Positions 1-5,852 of a stretch of 6,038 bases of DNA are shown here, piece after piece. Positions within the stretch are counted from its first letter, which is position 1. Each line of letters starts with the position of its first letter. This DNA comes from a bacterium (GTDB lineage Bacteria; Ratteibacteria; UBA8468), in contig DAOWFY010000010.1 in NCBI GenBank assembly GCA_030637775.1, positions 1-6,038 on the forward strand. Reading direction: 5' to 3'. The notes beneath the pieces are model-generated. The model searched no databases. It worked only from the letters and a program-made list of their open reading frames with translations, and was not told the origin of the DNA. The position numbers were made by a program, and so were the translations under genes.

Positions 1-1
1 A

Positions 2-448
2 ATGGGAAGAATTTTTATGGAGCCCTTGGAATGCCCCTTTCGCATTGGGAAGGAGGAGATAAAAAAAGTCTCAAAAAGCACAAAAAATATTATTGTTGAC
101 ATCCATGCCGAAGCAACTTCGGAGAAGATCGCTCTTGGTTATTTCTTAGATGGAAAGGTTAGTGCGGTCATTGGGACCCACACCCATGTGCAAACGGCAG
201 ATGAAAAAATTCTTCCCAAAGGGACCGCCTATATTACCGATATCGGTATGACCGGCTCAGCTAATTCTGTTCTTGGTAGAGAAGTAGAGCCGATTATCAA
301 GAGATTTCTTACCGGATTGCCAACACACTTTGACGTCGCTAAGGAAAATCCTGTCCTCTCGGGAGTGATTCTTCAGATTAATCCAGAAACCGGCAAAACA
401 ACCAAAATTCAACGAATCGCCTACTATAGCCGTCCAAACTCCTCCTGA
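2..448 (+). CDS. ymdB: YmdB-family metallophosphoesterase, C-terminal part (5' end outside window)
   Basis: This is the C-terminal part of a YmdB/DR1281-type metallophosphoesterase, a family characterised as a 2',3'-cyclic nucleotide phosphodiesterase with a dinuclear metal centre. It is recognised from the block DIHAEATSEK (residues 33-42 of the visible part), the metal-binding GTHTHVQTADE (58-68), LPKGTAYITDIGMTG (71-85) and IIKRF (98-102). These follow the order and spacing of the Bacillus protein. The family is about 260 residues long and 148 are visible, so roughly 110 N-terminal residues, including the first metal-binding Asp/Asn motifs, lie upstream. The ATG at position 2 is therefore an internal methionine (GRxFM motif), not the start. 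The stop is TGA at 446-448. The last 25 bp overlap the end of the convergent gene, and no terminator is visible between them. In Bacillus the protein influences biofilm and motility decisions; that role is not implied here. Confidence 0.9.
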   Translation: MGRIFMEPLECPFRIGKEEIKKVSKSTKNIIVDIHAEATSEKIALGYFLDGKVSAVIGTHTHVQTADEKILPKGTAYITDIGMTGSANSVLGREVEPIIKRFLTGLPTHFDVAKENPVLSGVILQINPETGKTTKIQRIAYYSRPNSS

Positions 449-1410
449 TAAATTTTACAAATTTCAGGTCTCTCCAGAATTAAGATATTCTCCTCACTTT
501 TCTCTTCCGCTGCCCGGGTAGGATTGTAGGAGCCGGTAATTAAAATTTTGCTGTCAATAATAAAAAATTTATGGTGTAAAAGATAAAAATTATTATCCCA
601 TTTTACATCCGCTTTAATATCCTTAAATAGCCAATACCGGCAATAAGGACTGAACCCTTCCCTCTCCATAATCCCCTTTATCTTTATTCCCTGATTGAAT
701 CTTTTTACCATTGCATTGGCAATCCTTCTATTGGTGAAGGTAAAGGTAGCAAAACAGATACCCTCTTTTGCCTGGCTTAATCTCTTAATAATTGCCTCCT
801 CGCAGCCGCCATTCGGTGAGAAGTAAGTTTCAATCTTTGTATCACCAATCTCAATGAAAGGGTAGGGCGGTTTTAAGGGAGAAAAATAATCTCCACCCCA
901 CATCCTCTCAAACTTTGCTTCAAAATTCTCTGCTAACTGAGAAGACTTAATGACGATGACATTATTATCGTCCCGATAAGCACTTCCAACAGTAATATTA
1001 AAAGAGCCGGTCCAGACTATTTGTCTGTCAATAATAATAAATTTATGGTGCATCAGTGCGTTTTTATCCTTATCAGATTTTATAGTCTTTTTTAGTTTCA
1101 GAAGCATTAGAAGATTTTGCGTCTGAATATTCCTCTCTAAGATCTGGTCATCCATAATGATCTTTATGTCAACCTTTCTTTTTTGGGCTTCTAAGAGCGC
1201 TCTTGCCACTGAGGCAAGAGCGATATCATAGCAGGCAAGATGAACACTTTTCTTACTTTTGTTGATAAGGGAGACTAATTCAGCGGGGATGTCAGTCTGG
1301 CTGGAAAAATAGACCTTTACATTGGCTATCTTATGAGGTTTCTCCAGACCTCTTTTAGAGCAGGAAGGAAAAAGAAGAAGAAAAATTAGCAGAAAAATAA
1401 TCTTTTTCAT
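424..1410 (-). CDS. Secreted phospholipase D-like protein with two HKD motifs, probable lipoprotein
   Basis: This is a 328-residue protein of the phospholipase D superfamily with two complete catalytic HxK(x)4D(x)6GSxN motifs. The first has H121, K123, D128 and G135-S136-x-N138. The second has H279, K281, D286 and G293-S294-x-N296. In this superfamily the two motifs form one active site with a covalent phosphohistidine intermediate; members include phospholipases, cardiolipin synthases and nucleases, so the substrate cannot be named. The N-terminus MKKIIFLLIFLLLFPSC is a basic-plus-hydrophobic signal peptide ending in Cys17, followed by Ser-Lys-Arg. It reads as a lipoprotein signal, although Phe at -3 and Pro at -2 are poor lipobox residues. 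The expected location is the outer face of the cytoplasmic membrane or the periplasm. It is monocistronic, with a good promoter just upstream and an end that overlaps the tail of the YmdB-type gene. The catalytic family is certain; lipidation is an inference. Confidence 0.88.
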   Translation of the reverse strand: MKKIIFLLIFLLLFPSCSKRGLEKPHKIANVKVYFSSQTDIPAELVSLINKSKKSVHLACYDIALASVARALLEAQKRKVDIKIIMDDQILERNIQTQNLLMLLKLKKTIKSDKDKNALMHHKFIIIDRQIVWTGSFNITVGSAYRDDNNVIVIKSSQLAENFEAKFERMWGGDYFSPLKPPYPFIEIGDTKIETYFSPNGGCEEAIIKRLSQAKEGICFATFTFTNRRIANAMVKRFNQGIKIKGIMEREGFSPYCRYWLFKDIKADVKWDNNFYLLHHKFFIIDSKILITGSYNPTRAAEEKSEENILILERPEICKIYQEEFGRL

Positions 1411-1422
1411 AATTCTTCAGAA

Positions 1423-1451
1423 ATTCTATCCTTTCCTTTCTTCGCTGTCAA
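1423..1451 (-). promoter_or_regulatory. Sigma70-type promoter of the PLD-like lipoprotein gene
   Basis: Read on the minus strand, a consensus -35 box TTGACA (1451-1446) and a -10 box TAGAAT (1428-1423) are separated by exactly 17 bp, close to an ideal housekeeping promoter. The predicted start point is about position 1416, only some six bases before the ATG at 1410. The transcript would then have almost no leader and only part of the weak GAAG upstream of the start. The -35 box lies between the -10 and -35 regions of the opposing larA promoter. Confidence 0.75.
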
Positions 1452-1456
1452 CCTTA

Positions 1457-1465
1457 TGTTACAAT
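1457..1465 (+). promoter_or_regulatory. Extended -10 promoter of the larA-like operon
   Basis: TGTTACAAT matches the extended -10 pattern TGnTATAAT with one mismatch. No convincing -35 lies 16-18 bp upstream (TTTCTT at 1437-1442), as is common when an extended -10 is present. The expected transcription start is around 1472, two bases before the ATG at 1474. No Shine-Dalgarno sequence lies upstream of that ATG, so the mRNA would be leaderless or nearly so. This is a prediction from sequence pattern only. Confidence 0.5.
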
Positions 1466-1473
1466 AGAACAGA

Positions 1474-2760
1474 ATGAAAGTTCGACTTGATTATGACAGG
1501 GAAGGATTAAAGGTTGAAGTTCCAGATATAAATCTTGCCGGAATATTGCAACTACCAGATGTAAAGCCTGTGACTGATCTTGAGGAATCGCTTGAAATGG
1601 CTCTCCTCCATCCAATAGGGACTAAACCCTTACAGGAGTTGGCAAGAGGAAGAAAAAGCGTTTGTATTGTCATCTCTGATCCCACCAGACCAATGCCTAC
1701 TAAATTGATTCTACCTACAATCCTAAAACAATTAGAGAATGCCGGCATATCCAAGGGGAAGATTACTATCTTAATAGCAACCGGGCTTCACCGAGCTCCT
1801 GAAAGAGATGAATTATTTGAAATGTTAGGTCGGAAGATAGTCAATAATTATCGGATAATAAATCACAATGCCCGGGACAAAGAGCTTAAATTTTTAGGTT
1901 ATACCGAGAATAAAACACCCATTTTTATTAATAGTCATTATCTCAATGCAGAATTTAAAATAGTTACCGGTCTGATCGAACCACACTTTATGGCTGGCTA
2001 TTCCGGAGGAAGAAAAGGGATCTGTCCCGGCATCTCCGGATTGGAGACAACTAAAAAGACCCATTCGCCAGACTATTTAGAATCTCCTTATGCGGCAGCA
2101 GGTATTCTGAAAAATAACCCTTTCCATCAGGAAATTTTAGAGATTGCCAAGAAAGCAGGAGCGGATTTTTTGATTAACCTTATCTTAAACCGGGAAAGGG
2201 AAATTACCGGCATATTTGCAGGAGACTTAGAGAAGACCTGGCTAAAAGGGGTTAAGGAATTAGAAAAGGTTGTAAAGATAGCGGTGGGTAAGCCGGCAGA
2301 TATTGTGATTACTTCCGGTGGCGGCTATCCTCTGGATACTACCTTCTATCAATCAATAAAGGGAATGGTGACGGCGATGAATATCGTCAAAGATAAAGGT
2401 ACGGTAATTATTGCCAGTAATTGTAAGGGAGGTATCGGCAACAGGGAATTCGAAAATTTATTAAGGAAGACAAAGGATAGAGGAGAATTCTTAGCAAAGA
2501 TTAAGCAACCGCATTTCTTTATCATTGACCAATGGCAGATAGAGGAGATGTGTAAGGTTCTCCGGAAAGCTGAGATTATGTTTTACTCAGATAACCTAAA
2601 TAATGAAATTTTAAGAGAACTTATGGTTGCACCTATTGATTCGGTAGAGGAGGGGATTCAAAAGGCCTTGAAGAAACATGGAAAATCTGCTAAAATTATT
2701 GTTATTCCACAAGGACCTTACGTTATCCCTGTATTACAGAATAACTATATTGCAACATGA
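1474..2760 (+). CDS. larA: LarA-family nickel-dependent 2-hydroxyacid racemase/epimerase
   Basis: This 428-residue member of the LarA family (DUF2088) is close in length to the 424-residue Lactiplantibacillus lactate racemase. The residues that hold the nickel-pincer cofactor (NPN) are all present: His106 in ATGLHR, His171 in EPHFMAGYSGGRK, the cofactor-attaching Lys181 and His197 in KKTH. Their spacing is almost identical to H108/H174/K184/H200 of the model enzyme. Other signatures are SDPTRPMP (68-75), PGISG (185-189) and SGGGYPLD (281-288). LarA homologues act on lactate, malate, phenyllactate, 2-hydroxyglutarate, short-chain hydroxyacids or sugar acids, so substrate cannot be read from the family. 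The glycerate kinase two genes downstream makes glycerate a reasonable guess. NPN synthesis genes larB, larC and larE are not in the window and must be elsewhere. The start is fixed by the family-typical N-terminus and lacks a ribosome binding site. The stop overlaps the next start (ATGA). Confidence 0.9.
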   Translation: MKVRLDYDREGLKVEVPDINLAGILQLPDVKPVTDLEESLEMALLHPIGTKPLQELARGRKSVCIVISDPTRPMPTKLILPTILKQLENAGISKGKITILIATGLHRAPERDELFEMLGRKIVNNYRIINHNARDKELKFLGYTENKTPIFINSHYLNAEFKIVTGLIEPHFMAGYSGGRKGICPGISGLETTKKTHSPDYLESPYAAAGILKNNPFHQEILEIAKKAGADFLINLILNREREITGIFAGDLEKTWLKGVKELEKVVKIAVGKPADIVITSGGGYPLDTTFYQSIKGMVTAMNIVKDKGTVIIASNCKGGIGNREFENLLRKTKDRGEFLAKIKQPHFFIIDQWQIEEMCKVLRKAEIMFYSDNLNNEILRELMVAPIDSVEEGIQKALKKHGKSAKIIVIPQGPYVIPVLQNNYIAT

Positions 2761-3854
2761 ATTCGAAACAAAGAATCTTGACCGCTTTGAACAATGGACA
2801 GCCCGATAGGGTACCTATCTTTGAGCTTTTGATAGATGAGTCGAGTGTCGTCAAATTGGCCAAACTGCTAATAGCAAAGCCGATAGAAGTCAAGGCGGGA
2901 AAAACCAGATTTGGAGAAGAGAGTTTTCAAATTATGGACCTCTATTGTTCTATAATCAACGAATTAGAAATAGATGCGACAACCACTAACTTCTCGGTAG
3001 GTCTGGAAGCTATTAGCGAGGACCGTGGACGGGACAAATTTGGTACAGTTTATCTTCTCAGTCTGCATGGTGAACCTGTCCCTTTAGAAGGAGCCATAAA
3101 GGAACCTTCGGACATTAAGGGATTCGATATGGTATCCAAACTTAAGCCCGATGATTTTACTGGAGTTAAATATATAATTGATAAGGTAGGAAGAAATAAA
3201 GCTCATTTTACAAATATCCTTGACCCATTTAAATTAAGTTGGCGTCTACGGGGAGGTATGCAGAATTTGCTAATGGATTATGTGTTGAGACCCCAGCTGG
3301 TTCATGCTCTATCTCGTATCACCACAGATTTTGACTTGGCTGCTATTGACATCGCTACCAAAATAGGGGTCGACGTTATTACTATGCCTGGTGACCTGGC
3401 AGGTGAAGAAAATATCTTGATGTCTCCGGAACACTATCGGGAATATGTTAAACCTTATCATCAGGAAATAGTAAAGCATGCTCACGAAAAAGGCATAAAA
3501 ATAGTAAAGCACTCTGATGGAAATGTGTGGCCAATCCTCGACGATTTTATAGAGGTTGGATTTGATGGCATCCATCCTATTCAGCCTCAATGTATGGATA
3601 TTAAAGAAGTTAAAAAATATCTAACTGGGAAAGCTTGTGTTTTGGGAAATATTGACTGTCGTGACTTACTTCCCTTTGGTACGGAAGAAGAGGTAGAAAG
3701 AACTGTCAAGGAGACAATTAAAAAAGCGGCTCCGGGAGGTGGCTATATTATTAGCTCATCCAACTCAATTCATCCAAACTGCAAGCCAGAAAATTATATC
3801 GCGATGGTCAAAGCGGTTCATAAGTACGGAAAGTATCCGCTCCATATCAACTAA
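2757..3854 (+). CDS. URO-D superfamily protein (MtaA/CmuA-like, not HemE)
   Basis: This 365-residue protein belongs to the uroporphyrinogen decarboxylase superfamily (PF01208), a TIM-barrel family that also contains corrinoid-methyltransferase subunits such as MtaA, MtbA and CmuA. It starts with the NGQPDRVP element (13-20) typical of the non-HemE branch and lacks the RQAGR active-site motif of true uroporphyrinogen decarboxylase. Other recognisable elements are KHSDGN (251-256), GFDGIHPIQP (268-277), LGNIDC (296-301), APGGGYI (325-331) and SSSNSIH (333-339). In MtaA/MtbA the zinc ligands are HxC plus a distal Cys. Here the first pair is His252-Ser-Asp254, with Cys301 and Cys342 as possible distal ligands, so a metal site is possible but altered. 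The start overlaps the larA-like stop by four bases with no Shine-Dalgarno sequence, which implies translational coupling. No corrinoid protein gene is adjacent. The specific reaction is unknown. Confidence 0.82.
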   Translation: MNSKQRILTALNNGQPDRVPIFELLIDESSVVKLAKLLIAKPIEVKAGKTRFGEESFQIMDLYCSIINELEIDATTTNFSVGLEAISEDRGRDKFGTVYLLSLHGEPVPLEGAIKEPSDIKGFDMVSKLKPDDFTGVKYIIDKVGRNKAHFTNILDPFKLSWRLRGGMQNLLMDYVLRPQLVHALSRITTDFDLAAIDIATKIGVDVITMPGDLAGEENILMSPEHYREYVKPYHQEIVKHAHEKGIKIVKHSDGNVWPILDDFIEVGFDGIHPIQPQCMDIKEVKKYLTGKACVLGNIDCRDLLPFGTEEEVERTVKETIKKAAPGGGYIISSSNSIHPNCKPENYIAMVKAVHKYGKYPLHIN

Positions 3855-3858
3855 GCGC

Positions 3859-3863
3859 GGAGG
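3859..3863 (+). promoter_or_regulatory. Strong Shine-Dalgarno of the glycerate kinase
   Basis: GGAGG lies eight bases before the ATG at 3872, in the 17-bp gap after the URO-D-like stop codon. It fixes the start of the glycerate kinase and shows that this genome does use anti-Shine-Dalgarno pairing, in contrast to the larA-like gene, the PLD gene and the URO-D-like gene, which lack such a site. Confidence 0.85.
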
Positions 3864-3871
3864 ATCTATAA

Positions 3872-5035
3872 ATGAAAATTATTATTGCTCCCGATTCCTT
3901 CAAGGGAACTTTATCGAGCATTGAGGTTGCAGATATAATTGAGGGAGGGATTAAAAAGGTTTTGCCCAGAGCAAAGATAAAGAAATTCCCTTTAGCCGAT
4001 GGAGGGGAGGGGACGGTAAAAGCACTGGTAAATGCTACCGGAGGAAGGATTGTTTATTGTGATGTGAATGACCCCTTAGGAAGAAAAATCAAAAGTTTCT
4101 TTGGCATTTTGGGGGATAAGAAAACCGCGGTCATTGAGATGGCATCTGCCTCAGGACTGCCCCTGCTTTCCCTAAAGGAAAGAAATCCTTTGCTTACCAC
4201 AACCTATGGGACAGGAGAGTTAATCAAAGCGGCACTTAATCGAGGCTGCCAAAAGATTATCATCGGAATCGGTGGCAGCGCCACCGTTGATGGAGGGGCA
4301 GGAATGGCTCAGGCCTTGGGGGCAAAACTGCTCGATGGAAAGAATAAGGAATTACCATTTGGTGGAGGGAGTTTAGGCAAATTAGCAAAGATTAACTTAT
4401 CTTCTTTTGACAAGAGAATCAAAAAAACAGAAGTTATTATTGCCTCCGATGTTACCAATCCTCTCTGCGGCAAGAGCGGAGCCGCTAAAATCTATGGACC
4501 ACAGAAGGGAGCAACGCCAAAGATGGTTACAATATTAGAGAAGAGTCTCTTTCATTATGCAAAGATAATTAAAAAGGATTTAAGGAGAGAGGTGCTTAAT
4601 CTTCCGGGAGCTGGAGCTGCGGGAGGGCTTGGTGCAGGACTTTCTGCTTTTCTTAATGCGAAGATGGAAAAGGGAGTAGAGTTGATCCTGAAGATAATGA
4701 AATTTGAAAAGTACTTAAAAAATACTGATTTTGTGATTACCGGAGAAGGCAAAATCGATGCTCAGGTAAAATATGGAAAGGCAATTTTAGGGGTAGCAAA
4801 ATTGGCAAAAAAATATAAGGTTCCGGTAATTGCCCTCTGCGGAACCATTACCGAGGAAGCCTACGACTTACATCGATACGGGATTTCTGTTCTGGAAAGT
4901 ATTATTTCCTCTCCGATGAATTTAGAAGAGGTAATGAAGAAAAATAGAGAGTTGTTAAAGAAAAAAGCCGGAGAATTAATCCGGCTTTTTTCCCTTTCTA
5001 AAAATCTTTCATTTATGGTCAAGCCGCACGATTGA
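3872..5035 (+). CDS. glxK: Glycerate kinase, GlxK/GarK family
   Basis: This 387-residue glycerate kinase (PF02595) is a cytosolic enzyme that phosphorylates D-glycerate with ATP; characterised bacterial relatives yield 2-phosphoglycerate, which enters lower glycolysis. All family signatures are visible in order: APDSFKGT (6-13), LADGGEGT (41-48), EMASASGLPLL (89-99), YGTGEL (112-117), GIGGSATVDGGAGMAQALGA (132-151), SDVTNPLCG (192-200), GPQKG (209-213), PGAGAAGGLGAG (245-256) and TGEGKIDAQ (290-298). It is the last gene of the operon with the LarA-family and URO-D-like genes and has its own strong ribosome binding site. The C-terminus is odd. The family fold should end near ELIRLF (368-373), yet the frame runs 14 more residues, crosses a terminator hairpin and stops inside the 3' end of the convergent 23S rRNA gene. 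The enzyme family is secure; GlxK versus GarK cannot be decided. Confidence 0.93.
   Translation: MKIIIAPDSFKGTLSSIEVADIIEGGIKKVLPRAKIKKFPLADGGEGTVKALVNATGGRIVYCDVNDPLGRKIKSFFGILGDKKTAVIEMASASGLPLLSLKERNPLLTTTYGTGELIKAALNRGCQKIIIGIGGSATVDGGAGMAQALGAKLLDGKNKELPFGGGSLGKLAKINLSSFDKRIKKTEVIIASDVTNPLCGKSGAAKIYGPQKGATPKMVTILEKSLFHYAKIIKKDLRREVLNLPGAGAAGGLGAGLSAFLNAKMEKGVELILKIMKFEKYLKNTDFVITGEGKIDAQVKYGKAILGVAKLAKKYKVPVIALCGTITEEAYDLHRYGISVLESIISSPMNLEEVMKKNRELLKKKAGELIRLFSLSKNLSFMVKPHD
4961..4991. terminator. Bidirectional intrinsic terminator between glycerate kinase and 23S rRNA
   Basis: A perfect 12-bp stem (4961-4972 with 4980-4991) and a 7-base loop have a GCCGGA/TCCGGC core flanked by six A on the left and six T on the right. 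It therefore has a U tract when transcribed from either strand. On the minus strand it lies about 25 bases beyond the mature 3' end of the 23S rRNA and can end the rRNA transcript. On the plus strand it lies inside codons 364-374 of the glycerate kinase, 42 bp before the stop codon, and could end the larA-like operon. Confidence 0.85.
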
Positions 5036-5148
5036 TTAGTACCAGTTAGCTCAACCCATTACTGGGCTTACACATCTGGCCTATCAACCAGGTAGTCTTC
5101 CTGGAATCTTTAGTCCCCTTTCGGGGAGGGATATCTTATCTTGGGGGT

Positions 5149-5181
<33 letters not shown>

Positions 5182-5314
5182 ATTCCGAACGTAGCTACCC
5201 AGCAATTGCTCCTGGCGGAACAGCTGGAACACCAGAGGTTCGTCCATCCCAATCCTCTCGTACTAGGGATAGCTTCCCTTCAAATATCCAACGCCCACAG
5301 CAGATAGAGACCGA

Positions 5315-5664
5315 CATTCTGTTACTTCATCTCCTATCAGAGACTTATAACCCCTTCTAGATTCAAGAAGGGGCGACTCCGCATTTCTGCGAAACTCTCA
5401 CGGTCGCCCGTGAGATCGGACTATATCTTTGCCCTTTCGGGCATCTGGCGTATAGTCTCTGGGGCCGCAGGAGGAAAATATCTCTTCTTTTGAAATATTC
5501 ATCTGGAATCTTCTTCCTGCTTGCCTGCTGATTATCCGCACACCTCCCATTTTTACTTGACATCATAGAGATATTTTATCTCTATTAACCTCATTTTGTC
5601 AAGTAGGGGGTGATTCTCGGATTTCCCAGCATATAGCCAAATTTATAGACAGCAACGGTCACTT
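5315..5664 (-). ncRNA. Group I self-splicing intron in 23S rRNA (after E. coli U2604)
   Basis: This is a 350-nt group I ribozyme, starting AAGTGACC and ending at a terminal G (5315). Seen by base-pairing (plus-strand coordinates): P1 is exon GACAGU (5665-5670) with GCUGUC (5648-5653), with the diagnostic U·G at the splice site. P10 is GACCG (5656-5660) with 3' exon CGGUC (5309-5313). P3 is 5636-5642 with 5443-5449. P4 is TGCTG (5627-5631) with CAGCA (5526-5530). P5 is ATCCG (5618-5622) with CGGAT (5534-5538). P6a is GCAGGA (5515-5520) with TCCTGC (5467-5472). P7 is GACTATA (5451-5457) with TATAGTC (5419-5425), within the S-type element AAGATATAGTCC. P8 is GCCC-GAAA-GGGC (5431-5442). After P7 come a P9 hairpin with a GCGA loop (5396-5415), a GAAA-capped hairpin (5380-5391) and an 8-bp hairpin (5351-5373). 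No protein is encoded that resembles a homing endonuclease. The subgroup was not assigned. Confidence 0.95.
5554..5605 (-). repeat. Inverted-repeat extension of intron stem P5
   Basis: Between the two strands of P5 lies a stacked set of inverted repeats. TACTTGACA (5597-5605) pairs perfectly with TGTCAAGTA (5554-5562). Inside it TAGAGATA (5577-5584) pairs perfectly with TATCTCTA (5566-5573). Just outside, CACCCCC (5606-5612) can pair imperfectly with GGGAGGTG (5541-5548). This forms a long peripheral arm, where many group I introns carry a stabilising P5 extension. It is A+T-rich compared with the ribozyme core. Confidence 0.75.
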
Positions 5665-5670
5665 ACTGTC
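5648..5670 (-). other. 5' splice site and internal guide sequence (P1/P10)
   Basis: The exon ends GACAGU (5670-5665), the intron starts at 5664, and the guide GCUGUC (5653-5648) folds back onto the exon through a 10-base intervening segment. Inside that segment GACCG (5660-5656) is complementary to CGGUC just after the 3' splice site. The guide therefore specifies both exon ends, as expected for P1 and P10 of a group I intron, and fixes the splice junctions at 5665/5664 and 5315/5314. Confidence 0.9.
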
Positions 5671-5735
5671 TTACGACGTTCTAAACCCAGCTCACGTACC
5701 GCTTTAATGGGCGAACAGACCAACCCTTGGGACCT

Positions 5736-5781
<46 letters not shown>

Positions 5782-5807
5782 TGCCGTCGATATGAACTCT
5801 TGGGCAA

Positions 5808-5852
<45 letters not shown>

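Noticed and set aside
1491-1754. Open frame of 87 codons on the minus strand
   Set aside because: It lies wholly inside the conserved LarA-family gene on the other strand.
3309-3590. Open frame of 93 codons on the minus strand
   Set aside because: It is the antisense shadow of the conserved core of the URO-D-like gene.
2757-3854. Annotation as heme-pathway uroporphyrinogen decarboxylase HemE
   Set aside because: The N-terminal RQAGR substrate-binding motif is absent, the N-terminus is of the NGQPDRVP type, and no heme genes are nearby.
3739-3924. Open frame of 61 codons on the plus strand
   Set aside because: It is out of frame across the URO-D-like end and the glycerate kinase start, both of which are well supported.
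4555-4752. Open frame of 65 codons on the minus strand
   Set aside because: It is antisense to the conserved PGAGAAGGLGAG and TGEGKID region of glycerate kinase.
5363-5566. Open frame of 67 codons on the minus strand inside the 23S insert
   Set aside because: It crosses P6, P7, P8 and P9 of the ribozyme, has no known motif and no ribosome binding site; the sequence is explained by RNA structure.
5315-5664. Insertion sequence or RNase III-excised intervening sequence in 23S rRNA
   Set aside because: There are no terminal inverted repeats or transposase, and the insert ends do not form one long closing stem; guide pairing to both exons and the P7/P8 core identify a group I intron.
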